Made by a program: the position numbers and the translations under genes
In this document: piece after piece, positions 1-11,007 of the stretch
Layout of the letters: every line of letters starts with the position of its first letter
Position numbering within the stretch: the first letter of the stretch is position 1
Notes under the pieces: model-generated
Told to the model about the DNA's origin: nothing
The model's input: only the letters and a program-made list of their open reading frames with translations
Database searches by the model: none
Assembly: GCF_002575655.3 (NCBI RefSeq)
Contig: NC_053036.3
Span: 649,843,387 to 649,907,386 of the forward strand
Source of the DNA: Aegilops tauschii subsp. strangulata
Lineage: Eukaryota > Streptophyta > Magnoliopsida > Poales > Poaceae
Direction: 5' to 3'
Length of the DNA stretch: 64,000 bases

Positions 1-1168
1 ATTTTCCACCGCCGCAACTCTCGGTACCCGTGAGATCCCATCTTGGGGCCTTTTTCGGCGCTCCGCCGGAGGGGGAATCGATCACGGAGGCCTTCTACAT
101 CAACACCATAGCCTCTCCAATGAAGCGTGAGTAGTTTACCACAGACCTTCGGGTCCATAGTTATTAGCTAGATGGCTTCTTCTCTCTCTTTGATTCTCAA
201 TACAAAGTTCTCCTCGATCTTCTTGGAGATCTATTCGATGTAATACTCTTTTGCGTTTTGTTGGACGAGATCCGATAGATTGTGGATTTATGAACAAGCT
301 AATGTATGAATATTATTTGGTTCTTCTCTGAATTCTTATATGCATGATTTGATATCTTTGCAAGTCTCTTCGAATTATCGGTTTAGTTTGGCCGACTAGA
401 TTGATCTTTCTTGCAATGGGAGAAGTGCTGAGCTTTGCGTTCAATCTTGCGGTGTCCTTTCCCAGTGACAACAGGGGCAGCAAGGCACATATTGTATTGT
501 TGCCATCGAGGATAAAAAGATGGGGTTTATATCATATTACTTGAGTTTATCCCTCTACATAATGTCATCTTGCTTAATGCGTTACTCCGTTCTTATGAAT
601 TTAATACTCTAGATGCATGCTGGATAGCCCTCGATGTGTGGAGTAATAGTAGTAGATGCAGAATCGTTTCGGTCTACTTGACACGGACGTGATGCCTATG
701 TTCATGATCATTGCCTTAGATAACTTCATAATTAGGCGCTTTTCTATCAATTGCTCGGCAGTAATTTGTTCACCCACCGTAATATATGCTATCTTGAGAG
801 AAGCCACTTGTGAAACCTATGGCCCCGGGTCTCTTTTTTATTATATTGCATCTCTTTTATTTACATCGCATCTTGTTTACTATTTTGTTATCTTTACTTT
901 TCCATCTATACAACAGAAATACCAAAAATATTTATCTAACTCTCTTTATCATATCCCACTTTTGTGATTAGCCGTGAAGGGATTGACAACCCCTTTATCG
1001 CGTTGGTTGCATGGTTCTTGATTGTTTGTGTACGTACTAGGTGACTTGTGCGTAGCCTCCTACTGGATTGATACCTTGGTTCTCAAAAACTGAGGGAAAT
1101 ACTTACGCTACTTTGTTGCATCACCCTTTCCTCTTCAAGGGAAAACCAAAGCATGCTCAAGAGGTAGA
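1..1168. repeat. End of an unassigned high-copy repeat, probable LTR fragment
   Basis: No credible coding sequence is seen. The block differs in character from the CACTA subterminal repeats that begin right after it, and stops abruptly near position 1168 after a CTCAAGAGGTAG motif. From memory it resembles a very abundant Triticeae repeat, but I cannot name the family with confidence. If it is an LTR, its terminal CA would have mutated, and its other end lies outside the window, so no TSD can be checked. Small AT-rich ORFs here (for example 656-967) have no recognisable domain. Confidence 0.4.
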
Positions 1169-1860
1169 AAGTATGCACCATTCAAAGCCACGTCATCAAC
1201 TTTCAACCCTTTCTGACTTCATTTGCTATTTTTCATGCATTTACTGATTTTTTTAGCTAAATGACCCTGAAATTGAAAAGCACTACCAATGAACTCTGAA
1301 AAGGTTGAAAGTTGGCATGGTATCATCATTTCACCCACATAGCTTGTGCAAAAAAGTTGAGAGGGTTGCGGCAAAAACTTGATGCACTTCGTGTATAAAT
1401 GGGACAATCTCTTTCAAAGTATCATGGTTTTGGACGAAAACTCATCTGTTACAAAGGCAATTTATTTTTTGAACTTATTACAACTCCAGACTTTTTGTGC
1501 GTTCAGTAAGCATCATTCAAAGCCACATCATCAACTGTCAACCCTTTCTGACTTCATTTGCTATTTTTCATGCATTTATTGATTTTTTTTAGCTAAATGA
1601 CCCTGAAATTGAAAAGCACTACAAATGAACTCTGAAATGGTTGAAAGTTAGAGACGTTACGGCAAAAACTAGATGCACTTCGTGTACAAAATGGACAATC
1701 TCTTTCGAAGTATCAGGGTTTTAGACGAAAACTCATCTGTTACAAAGGAAATTCATTTTTTAAATAACCTAAGTATTACCAAATTGAATATAATGATAAA
1801 ATACACTAATATTAAACATAAGAAAAAAGAATCACTGAAAAATCTATTTTTAAAGTAAAG
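1169..1860. repeat. CACTA subterminal tandem repeat, period about 335 bp
   Basis: Two imperfect units. Unit 1 starts near 1173 and unit 2 near 1508; both begin with a CATTCAAAGCCAC motif and later contain GACGAAAACTCATCTGTTAC. The second unit has lost an internal segment around the CATAGCTTGTGC part. Long degenerate subterminal repeats are typical of grass CACTA elements. Short ORFs through these units are not genes. Confidence 0.6.
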
Positions 1861-2321
1861 TTATTCACAAACCAGTGATTCACACAAATTTCAAATAATT
1901 CAAATTTGAAAACTACTGGCACTAACAGAAAGTTTGTAATTTTTTGTACCTAAAGCAAAAATATTCACGAAGAAACAATAAATACAGCAAATACAACTCA
2001 AAAATAAATAAAAGAAAATAAATAAAGCAGAAAATAAAAAAATCCCGCCTACTGGGCCACAATAGCGTGCATACGACTAGAAACCCAACCCGTAGTTGGG
2101 CCAGGATGCAGGCCCGCAAGGCCCAGTAGGCCCACAGGGCAGCGCAGCAGTTTAGGCCCAGAAGCCTGCTTTAGAGAGGAGCTTGAAGGAGCAGCCTAGG
2201 CTGGGTTTATAAACCAGTGCGGCTGCCCTTCGCTCGGCGAGGTGAGACTAAAGTCTGTGCACCGCGGGGTGGCAGCGCACACCCTTTAGTACCGGGTCAT
2301 GGCTGCAGCCGATACTAAAGG
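1861..2321. other. CACTA subterminal non-coding stretch with GGCCCA-rich block
   Basis: AT-rich to about 2040, then GC-rich with several GGCCCA/TGGGCC-type words between 2050 and 2170. It ends in an inverted pair CCTTTAGTACCGG / CCGATACTAAAGG (2283-2321). No gene is seen. The first of the characteristic CACTA hairpins is here; two more lie on the far side of element A. Confidence 0.5.
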
Positions 2322-2326
2322 GGAGG
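2322..2326. repeat. Target-site duplication of element A (GGAGG), second copy 29677-29681
   Basis: GGAGG directly precedes the TGTCGTGG terminus at 2327 and directly follows the CTCAACA terminus at 29676. A perfect 5-bp duplication proves that A inserted as one unit into the CACTA hairpin region. Confidence 0.95.
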
Positions 2327-2845
2327 TGTCGTGGAATTGTCACTGCAGATGTCCTTAAGCTAGGACTTAGTCGTGGAGCCATCGCCGCTAGGAAGCTTGA
2401 GGGGGTTAACGGGACAAGGAACACGAGGGTTTATACTGGTTCGGCCCCTTACGGTGAAGGTAAAAGCCTACGTCCAGTTGAGGTGGTATTGATTAGGGTT
2501 TCGATGACCGGGGAGCTTAACTGCTATGCCTGGCTCTCGATGAGATCTTTTTTTGTCCCTAAACCGCTGTCGGGTCATCCCTTTATATAGGGAGGCTGAC
2601 GCCCAGCAGCTCTCAGAGTCCCGGCCGGCTCATAAGAGTGTCCGCCTCGGACTCTCAACTATTCTTGCCTTACACTACAAGCTCTACCATAATGATGATT
2701 GTAACTACGGGCCTTAAGCCATATCCGGGTCTTAAGCCCATCTTTGGCCCACCGTCTTCTTGCTTAGCGCCGGGCTTCTGGCGATGACCACTATGAGTAA
2801 CTCGGCCCCTCCTGGCGGGTAACTCTAAGGTCTATATCCTCAACA
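2327..2845 (-). repeat. 3' LTR of element A (519 bp)
   Basis: On the minus strand it begins TGTTGAGG and ends CCACGACA. It matches the LTR at 29158-29676 with seven substitutions and no indel. Just inside (2846-2860, minus strand) is a purine-rich tract GGGGCC... that may serve as polypurine tract. It carries the TATATAAAGG promoter box on the minus strand near 2579-2589. Confidence 0.93.
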
Positions 2846-3126
2846 TTAGGCCCCAGATTGATTGAGCCGGCTCATGTCAATCTTCAATTCTTTCAACAGA
2901 AATACTCTGGCTTACGATTGTATGAAGGCCATAACCCGGCGTGACGTCATCCTCTGGACTCCAGGTAATCCACCGTGACGTCATCTTCCATTAGGTCCAT
3001 TTTTTACTCCACCAAATCCGCAATGGATCTTATCTTTATTGCCGTCCCAAAAATCGAGGCGCCTCTCGGGCGAGATAACCGCACCGTGACCTCCTCATTT
3101 CTCGCGCCCACTTATGAGCTCGCCCT

Positions 3127-3133
3127 TATAAAT
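3127..3133 (+). promoter_or_regulatory. TATA box (TATAAAT) for the antisense aORF of element A
   Basis: CCCTTATAAATGG lies on the plus strand about 800 bp upstream of the aORF start codon and is followed by a pyrimidine-rich TCTTCCTCCTCGCG stretch that looks like a grass 5' UTR. It lies inside the element, not in the LTR, and points opposite to the gag-pol promoter. A 5'-leader intron is plausible (GTAAGT near 3309 to TCATAG near 3915). The promoter role is an inference from position and sequence. Confidence 0.55.
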
Positions 3134-3931
3134 GGTCCGACCCTCGGGTCTTCAGCCACCCGTCTTCCTCCTCGCGCCACTGTTCCTTCGCTCGAGCTCT
3201 GTTGTTGTCGCTGCCGCGGGTCTCCTCCTCCTCACCAACTCCGGCCACTGCATCAACCTGTTGTGCCCAGAGAAAAACGGCGGCGACCTCCACGACTCAC
3301 CCGCACCTGTAAGTCCTGGCTGCCCCATAGAACAGATCTGCAGTAGGGTTCGTCCTGTTCGTCCGTGTTCTTCGCCGTCGCCTACGAGCTCTTGGTAGTT
3401 TTAACTTTTACCGCCCTTCTTGATCTTAGACCCGTATAAACCTGCTGCAGTAGCTGTTTGGCACCCACTTCAAATGCAAATAGATCTCTTTTTACTGCAT
3501 AAAGGCCCCGTTCGAGCCCAAGAACTTCCCTCGCGTCTGTTTTTAGGTCTAGAAATTTTCTGTTTCAGTCGACCATTTTGATCCAAATTATTTACTGCAA
3601 TGTGTGAAACCTGTTTTCACCACACTTAGTAAAAAACTGCACTCGTTGAGTCATGGCGGTTTACATTTCCGGTTTAAAGAAAACCACGCGCCGTAGAACC
3701 TTCCGGCTCACAGGAAACCACGCGCCGTAAAATTTTCCGGCTCACCTACAACAAGGCTGTAGACGATTTGAATTACTCTCAAGCACACCAGCGGCTTAGA
3801 TAACCCGATGCACTTAGACATATATCATTAGTCCCCTCCATAAGCCGCCACTTTAACATTGAACTGTAAATTTCCTCCGGCTTATAATTAAACCGGACGT
3901 TTCCTTTTATCATAGGCTGCCGACTTTCACC
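3134..3931 (+). other. Putative 5' leader (with leader intron) of the aORF
   Basis: No long conserved ORF. Overlapping short ORFs at 2975-3398 run through the putative 5' UTR in two frames without a recognisable domain. The stretch holds TA-rich intron-like sequence and repeated 'aaccacgcgccgtaaaa' words (3680-3740). It ends at the ATG at 3932 in the context CACCATGCC. Confidence 0.4.
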
Positions 3932-6722
3932 ATGCCTCCCAAAGCTCTTAAAGCATCCATCACTTGCAATTCGATGAGGTCCAATGTCATCGACGAGACT
4001 TTAGAAGATTTTGTCAAGTCAGGTTACCTGCCTAAGAAGGACGTCATGTCCTACCGTGCCCCTGACCCGTCAGAGGAGAGACCACAGCCAAAGGACGGGG
4101 AGGTAGTGATTTTTGCGGACCACATGAGCCGGGGCTTCGCACCGCCCGGCTCAAAGTTCTTCAGGGATGTACTGAATTTCTTTGACCTGCGGCCACAAGA
4201 TATAGGACCCAACTCGGTGTCCAACATATGCAATTTCCAAGTGTTCTGCGAGGTTTATCTTGGAGAAGAGCCCAGCCCGCTACTCTTCAGAGAGCTCTTC
4301 TACCTGAACCGCCAGAACGAATGCGCCAACGGGCCAAGTTTGGAACTTGGCGGAATCTCCATTCAGCGACGGAGAGACTGTCTTTTCCCCTATGCCGAGC
4401 CATCGAGTCACCCAAAGGACTGGAACCAGATGTGGTTCTATTGCCAAGACACGTCGCCGGCTGATGAGAGCCCGCTGCCCGGCTTTCGCCCTTCACGTCT
4501 GAAGCCGACTCACCCTCTGTCTGACAAGTTAACTCAGGCGGAGCGTCAACCTCTGCTCTCCACCATCAACAAGATCAAGGCTCTCCTGGGCAATGGTCTC
4601 AACGGAATTGATCTGGTCCGGTTCTGGATCTCGTGGCGGGTGAACCCCCTAAGCCGCCGCCCCGGCTTAATATGTGAATACACAGGCCGGAAAGACGACC
4701 CCCTGCGACACAGCCGCAACGACCTCCCTGAAGATGTTGCCGAGGACATGACCAAGGCTCTCTTGAACGAGAGCTTGGCAGATTGCGGGAGGACCGGGTT
4801 AGCCCCCTTCTGCAAGACCAATCCAGCCCCAGCAGTAAGCCGCTGATCTGAACATCTTATCTTCTTCTGTAGATAACTTTCATCTGAATCTTTAAGAAAT
4901 CATCATTGTATTTTGCAGGCTGATGACAAATTCTGGAAGGTCAAATATGACCATGAGGCGGCCAAGAAGGCTAGGAAGGCGAAGAAAGCCGCCAAGAGAG
5001 CCGCTCCCCGTAAGAAGGGAAGTAGGCCTAGTGCTTCAGAGCTGATGCAACTAAGCCACAGCTCCGAGTCAGAGGTAACCCCTGAACCTGTAAGCTCTTG
5101 TTATGTTTATTGTTTTATTTCTGTCCGCCTTATCAATAATGTTCATCAATAGGATGACACCGGAGCAAGTAATCCGGTGGTTGAAGAGGTAATGTCCCGT
5201 TCCTCCGACTCGGAGCCCTTGCCAAGGCTGAAAGTCCGAAGGGTAACCCGGAAAGTAAGATTTTCACATCCTTTAGCTTATCAAGATCCTCAATTTCTTT
5301 TGAAGGGTAAGGTTCATGAGAGCCGGCGGCACACCCGGACCAACAAAGACGCTGACCTATCCTCCGGGTTACCCGACGCATCGAGGAAACGCCGAACTGA
5401 GGTTATCTCCAACTTGTACCCTTTTCATCCTCTGGCGGGTGTTGTACGTCAACCGCTCAATTCTTTTGACTCAAATTATCAGGAAACTTCCCCCTCTTCT
5501 GGCGACTCTATGCAGTCGAACCTGCCGGCTTTCAAGACCGTCCTCGGGTAATGATGATCATCTCATGTTGTACTTTGTATTTACTTACACTTTTGCGCTT
5601 AACCTTTTTGTCTTTTCAGTGCCCAGGCAAAACTCAGCAAAAGGGCGAAGAAAAACAAGCCGGTCGAAGAGCCGGTCTTACCTGAACCGGAGGTAGCCGC
5701 TCAAGAACCGCCAGCTGCCTCTGCTCCTGAAGCCACTGCTCCAACCGACAAGCCAATAGCAGACGCTTCTGTTAACCCGGAGGCCTCCAGCTCGGCTCAA
5801 CCAGCAGATGACCCGGATGTGGTAATCACCCGGACGGAATATGTTGAGCTGGGGAGGCCTACTGCACTGGCCAAGTGCTCCGCCAAGGAGGAGTTACTTC
5901 AGCACCGCCGGGTTAATCTGGACCTCACAGACTACGCCAACCTGAACATCGGAGAGATCGTCTCCGGCTATGTCAACCAAGTGCACAAGAGCCGGGATCT
6001 AGACATTGCCATGGTGAACCAGATTCAGCAGAAGTCTGAGGTATCTTTTTACTTACTGCATAGTTATTTTGTCATTCTTACCATACTCTAGCCCCCAAGT
6101 CTACTACTTATGATAGAATATGTTGTAGTAAATAGAAACGTTCGATATGCATTAGCCCCCAAGTGCCAAGTGTCTTTGCTTGGAAAGTGCTTGGGACTTT
6201 TAAAATTGCATAGTAACTGTTCATCCTATGACCCGGAAATTATGCAGGCTGCTGGCAAGAAATTTGAAGCTGACATCTTCGATCTCAAGACCCGCCTGAA
6301 GACACAAGAGACTGAGACCCAGAAAGCAAATTCCAAATTTGTGTCCAGCATTGCGGTGCAAGAAAAGCTGAAGACGGAGTTTGACGCTGAACGTAAGGGT
6401 TGGGCTGAAGAAAAGGCTACTCTAGTGACCCGGGCTGAACAGGCTGAGAAGGCTCTGACAGAGAAGACCACCGAGCTCTCCGGCTTAAAGCGCCAAGTGT
6501 CCCAGATGGTTGCCGCAATCTTCGGTAAGTCTTCCACCGGCTTTCATCCAGTTTAAAACTTTTATGTCTCAGAACCCATCATTGCCGGCGGCTCATCTTA
6601 CTCTGTTACACAGGTCCCAGAAGCGCCAACCTCAACCAAAGCGTGGTAACCAAGCTGAAGGCCGTGTACACCCTGGTGGAGCAACTCTACACCGGGTCAC
6701 AGCGCGCCTTGGTCGTGGTAGC
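3932..6722 (+). pseudogene. aORF of element A, 5' part (exons 1-8, interrupted by element B)
   Basis: Predicted exons from GT-AG sites and phase: 3932-4834, 4919-5089, 5153-5254, 5306-5401, 5483-5547, 5620-6040, 6248-6524, and 6614-6722 continuing at 21034-21568. The summed length is 2679 nt, exactly 893 codons including the stop, with no internal stop. Exon 1 resembles the gypsy-associated 'Transposase_28' type domain (motifs near residues 60-170 such as PPGSKFFRDVLNFF and LFRELFYLNRQNE). Exon 2 is Lys/Arg/Ala-rich (possible nuclear signal), exon 6 is Pro/Ala-rich, and exon 7 is a likely coiled coil. It lies antisense to gag-pol, between pol and the 3' LTR, as known for some Tat elements. 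The only lesion seen is the 14.3-kb insertion in the last exon. The molecular function is unknown. Confidence 0.8.
6718..6722. repeat. Target-site duplication of element B (GTAGC), second copy 21029-21033
   Basis: GTAGC immediately precedes TGTGACACCC at 6723 and immediately follows GGTCGTGACA ending at 21028. The duplication is perfect and lies inside the last aORF exon; removing one copy plus B restores the reading frame. Confidence 0.95.
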
Positions 6723-7729
6723 TGTGACACCCACGTTTTTATTGGATTTTTCAAAAGGTTTTATTTGACTTGAGGGGAGTGATTTAAAAAAGAATTCAAG
6801 AGAACTCTCACTCCTAAACATTTTTTTCTTTATGGCAAAATTTTTATTTGGATTCACCCAAGATCTGCCTTTGACCTTGGAGGTTCTTGCTTTTCTTTTG
6901 GACTCAAGACAAAATGGTTTTCATTTGGGAAAAATAACTTTTGTAAATCTTTTTGAAATTTGCCCTATGGCTTTTGGAAAGTACTTTGCCACTTTCAACT
7001 ATTCTTTCTTGCCATGGCCCTAGTGCAAATGATCTCTCCTAACCCTTCCCTCACCTTTGGATCATGATTTGCATCAAATCCAGCAAATTGAACCTTCCCA
7101 TGTGATCATTTTCATTCAAATTCTATTCAAACAAATTTCTGTCTTCTCTTATAGCACTTGGAGATTTACAAAGGAACTCCTCTTTCTGTTTTGATTTTTG
7201 GCCCCAAACTTCTTTCCCCTCCTAGTCCTTTGAAACCTCAACCTGGAACCATGAGGATCCACTGGTCTCCAGTTCAAAATTTTCAAACTACATCTGCTGC
7301 ATGTTTGGACCAGATTTGCCAAATTTGGTGAAATTCATTCAAAACTTTCTCCAAAAATTCCAAGTAAATTCATGCAGCCCCTGGGTGCTTTGAGTGATCA
7401 TCTCACCAAGTTACAGCTCCAGAAAAATTTATCTCTTCACCAAAACCTACTGTCGAACACCTGCAATGCTTGGTCACTGTCAAAGTTCAGTTAACTTCAG
7501 AGTTCAGTCAGTGCTCACTGCGGAGCGCGCTCTCTGCCGCCGTTGAGCCCGTGCGGTCACCTCACCGTGGGCAGACGCCATTACGCCAAGACCAGCCCCG
7601 TTCAGCTGCAAATCGAGTCCAGTAACATCCACTGATGCTGCTCGACCGCTCAAACCCCCTACCAACCCACTGCTCCGCCGTAATCACTCGCCGAAGATTC
7701 TCCATTCACGGCCACCCCGTCGAGCTACC

Positions 7730-7737
7730 TATAAATA
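7730..7737 (+). promoter_or_regulatory. LTR promoter TATA box (TATAAATA), 5' LTR of B
   Basis: CCTATAAATAGGGGCCCC about 1 kb into the LTR, conserved in every LTR of the family here (17888 in the 3' LTR of B, 33859 and 48108 in C, 37748-37755 on the minus strand in the solo LTR). Transcription would start about 30 bp downstream, leaving roughly 3 kb of LTR transcribed as R/U5. Confidence 0.7.
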
Positions 7738-9614
7738 GGGGCCCCGAGCTTCAACTCGAGCACCCACCAGCCCTACACTTCCCCTAGAGCACGCCCAGCC
7801 ACTGGAAGAGCCGCGAGGGGGTCTCCTTCCTCGACTCCGGCCGCCGCGATCCGCCACGGGATCCAGCCCGATTCGCCCCCGTGTGTGCTCCGCAGCCCCC
7901 ATTCTCTTGCCAGTAGCTTCTCCTTGCATCACCCGTGCTGACCCGCGCCTCAATTCGTGCTTTGCCGCCCTCCACCGGAGTTCCCCAACCTCACCCGAAC
8001 CGTCGTCCGCCGGAGATAGTGCCGCCGTCGACGTGGTGCTCCCCGTTGGACGAGTCCACCACCCACCGACGCCGGCGGAGACACTGAAGCTCTTGGTACC
8101 CTCTGTTTCTCCTAACTCGCCGTGGTTCGACGCCGGCGTCCACCGCCGTCTTCGGGCGCCGGCGAGCTTTCAAACCTGACATGCGGGCCCCGCGTGTCAG
8201 CCTCTGTTTTATTTCCCCGAAACGTTTTCTGTTGGCGCCTTCGGGCAAAATACGTCTTCTCTCTTGCGCTTGCGCATTTCCAAACGAACTGTTTTCTGTT
8301 TTCCCAGTTAGAACGCTGGAACTTTTCTGTTTCATTATAGATAAGTCCCTGGACAGAAACCTTTATAACTTTTTAATGAAAAGGTATTTTTGAGTGATTC
8401 TTTTTCTGTCAATCTTCAAATTTTGTCTAGTTTTTTATGGGATTTATTTGAAAAATATTTGACAAAGTTTCTGTGCATGTGTTGGTTTTCACGTTAGTGC
8501 CCCGTTTCGTGATTGCCGTAGGTTCCGGGAGAGGGGACGGAGCCGCGAACTTCGCCGAGCTAGACTCCGACTTCTCCGAACCAGGCAAGCATGTTTGAAC
8601 ATTTGATATGGCAGATGTTTTGCATGTTCATGTGAAAGTTTGTGCGTGGCATGTGAGTGTCGATAAGTACCTCGTTGCTTGTAAAGCAACGACCCGGTTG
8701 GTCCGAAGTTGCGATGACCTCTGATGAGAGGTGGCCTAATCATGTAGTGACATGAAGGGCAGCAAGGTGGTACTGTTGTAGCATGCCAGCCTTGCGTCAT
8801 CCGACTTTCTTCGACGTTAACGTGGTTGGAGCCACGTTATCGATCCTTTCCCGCATGTTCCAAAGTTGCGATGACCTCTGATGAGAGGTGACCTAATCAT
8901 GTGGTGACATGAAGGGCAGAAAGGTGGTACTGTTGTAGCATGCCAGCCTTGTGTCATCCGACTTTATCGACGTTAACAGGGTTGGAGCCGTGTTATCGTC
9001 CCTTCCCCTTTCCGTGCTACCACATGTCTCATTGCCAGGGATGCGGTTTAGTAAGTTGGTAACCTCTTTCCGTGTACGCACCAAACAGAAAGGCCGGGAT
9101 GATGGTACCTTGGCCCAGGATTAAAGCCAGTCATTCGGTCAGGGGGCATGGGTGTTTCCGGTTGGGACCGAGAGGGGGGGACACCCCCTTATAGCGCGCG
9201 TATAGAAATTTGATCCCATGCTACGCGAGGTTGTAGCCTCCCCGACTCAGGGTTTTTCCTGAATGTTGCCGAGGGTGATCCCTGGCTTCGGATGGTTAAA
9301 TTGAGTGTGTACTGGTTAGACGTGTTCCTTCCAGAACACCGTAGATGGAACTAGTCCCCGTGACTACTGAAATCCGTTGGCTGTGGTTAAGTACAAACTC
9401 TGCAGAGTCAATTCCTTCCAAATCATCGTATCCATGATCAGTAATGTAGACTTTACATCCAAATCTATCCGTGTGAAAATCTTGCCCCCGGTGAACAAGC
9501 TCAAGCGGTAAAATCTCAGATTTATTGTTATTCCAGTTGATGGACTAACTTTATTTTGTGTCTCATGCTTGTGATAATTTATGTCTCCGAGCTATTGAAT
9601 TAATGAGTTGTGAT

Positions 9615-10259
9615 ATAAGCCCTTTATGTGACGTCGCGCGGACGTCCGACTGTGGCATGTACTCGTTTCTCACTTTCGATAAAAGCCCTTTATGTGACGT
9701 CGCGCGGACGTCCGACTGTGGCATGTACTCGTTTCTCACTTTCGATAAAAGCCCTTTATGTGATGTCGCTCAGACGTCCGACTGCGGCATGCACTGTCTT
9801 TACTTTCTGTTATAAGCCCTTTATGTGATGTCGCTCAGACGTCCGACTGCGGCATGCACTGTCTTTACTTTCTGTTATAAGCCCTTTATGTGGTGTCGCC
9901 CCGACGCCCGACTGTGGCATTATTATTCCGCATTTTCCTCTCGAGGAGTCTTTCAGACACTCGTTTGGCACCTGCATTATTATTCCGCATTTTCCTCTCG
10001 AGGAGTCTTTCAGACACTCGTTTGGCACCTGCATTATTATTCCGCATTTTCCTCTCGAGGAGTCTTTCAGACACTCGTTTGGCACCTGCATTATTATTCC
10101 GCATTTTCCTCTCGAGGAGTCTTTCAGACACTCGTTTGGCACCTGTATTATTATTCCGCATTTTCCTCTCGAGGAGTCTTTCAGACACTCGTTTGGCAAC
10201 AGTATTACTATTCTGCAGTTTCCGCTCGAGGCGTCATTCAGACCCTCGCTTGGCACCCA
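9615..10259 (+). repeat. Two adjacent minisatellites in the LTR: ~65-bp x5 and 57-bp x6
   Basis: Units of about 65 bp start with 'ataagccctttatgtg' at 9615 and then about every 65 bp to 9876; the early units carry TGACGTC and GGACGTCC. From about 9918 follow 57-bp units containing CTCTCGAGGAGTC, the last one divergent. Other LTR copies carry different unit numbers (3' LTR of B: 6 and 6; solo LTR: 2 and 7; C: 3 and 5). Because 57 is divisible by three and the unit has no stop in several frames, long repetitive ORFs appear on both strands; they are not genes. Confidence 0.9.
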
Positions 10260-10845
10260 GTATTTATTATCTCTGTGTCTGATCGCACTGGTTAACTTAT
10301 TCATGTGCTTCATGTTTGCATTTGTTATACCTTATGTCCGAACTGTCTTGCGAGTACTTTCATAGTACTCACCTGGCTTGTTGATTTGGCCAGATGTTGA
10401 CGAAGGCGATCTCTTGGATGAAGAGTTTGATAGCGCGTCCGACGCCTAGAGGAGTCCCAGTCAGTCCTGCGCGATCCCGGATATTGGTCACTTATGTTGT
10501 TTACGCTTCCGCCACCCGCAATAAGTCTTCTCGAGCCTCACTCCGACGCTCGAAGAGCTGTAGTCTTCTGGAGTCATATCACTCACCCCGCGGTGATATC
10601 TCCACCATCGTTATTATCGTGAGTTAGTAGTTTGCCACCCCATCCGCCGTATTGTTTTATCGGCGTGCATGTAATAAACTGTTGGGCAGTCTCTGCTCAA
10701 CTTTGTATTATATTTAGTACTCCTGGTATTTTTCTTCTGTGACCAATGTATTGTCTATCAGTGAGAAGGAATTCTTCCTCGCTGGTCCGTAACAGGGATT
10801 GGTTTCTCAATAATTATTTTATTGAAAAACCGGTCGTGACAAGCT

Positions 10846-10860
10846 TGGTATCAGAGCCAG
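10846..10860 (+). other. Primer-binding site of element B (initiator tRNA-Met type)
   Basis: TGGTATCAGAGCCAG lies four bases after the 5' LTR end. This is the standard plant retroelement site complementary to the 3' end of initiator methionine tRNA, from which minus-strand DNA synthesis is primed. Confidence 0.9.
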
Positions 10861-11007
10861 GCTGACTGTAGGAAGCCACTAGGTGCGATCGCTAATCGGT
10901 TATTAGCGTCTTTTGTGCTTTTTCAGCATTTTGCAATTGTAGCTATCTTCTGTTGGTCATCATAAATTTATGACATGACTACTCAGAATTTTTGCCTACT
11001 TTTGTAG

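Larger units (their letters stand above)
6723..10841 (+). repeat. 5' LTR of element B (4119 bp)
   Basis: It starts TGTGACACCC and ends CGTGACA. Relative to the 3' LTR it lacks the sequence equivalent to 17388-17678, a 291-bp piece of U3 just upstream of the TATA region. Part order: AT-rich U3, TATA at 7730, a GC-rich block 7760-8180, two roughly 155-bp repeats 8700-9005 containing a stem-loop, a 65-bp repeat array, a 57-bp repeat array, and a U5-like end. ORFs within it are shadows of repeat or GC-rich sequence. Confidence 0.93.

Noticed and set aside
7729..8340. GC-rich ORFs of 60-114 codons on both strands of the LTR (and equivalents near 17900, 34000, 37300 and 48100)
   Set aside because: Overlapping frames in a GC-rich 5'-leader-like block; similarity among copies reflects recent common origin of the LTRs, not coding constraint.
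8700..8760. CTGATGAG core (8719 region and sister copies), as in hammerhead ribozymes found in plant retrozymes
   Set aside because: The following sequence does not give a paired stem II closed by GAAA, and the CTGATGAG is explained by a simple hairpin ACCTCT-GATG-AGAGGT.
9918..10259. Regular direct repeats resembling a CRISPR array
   Set aside because: The units are contiguous 57-bp minisatellite copies with no unique spacers, inside a plant LTR.
9810..10313. Long ORFs on both strands (up to 167 codons) through the 57-bp repeats, also at 20032-20587 and 35318-35899
   Set aside because: The unit length is a multiple of three and the unit lacks stops in several frames, so all frames open together. 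The repetitive 19-residue peptides show no domain and differ with unit number.
10846..10860. Possible tRNA-derived sequence near the LTR ends
   Set aside because: It is the retrotransposon primer-binding site, complementary to a tRNA end; no cloverleaf is present.
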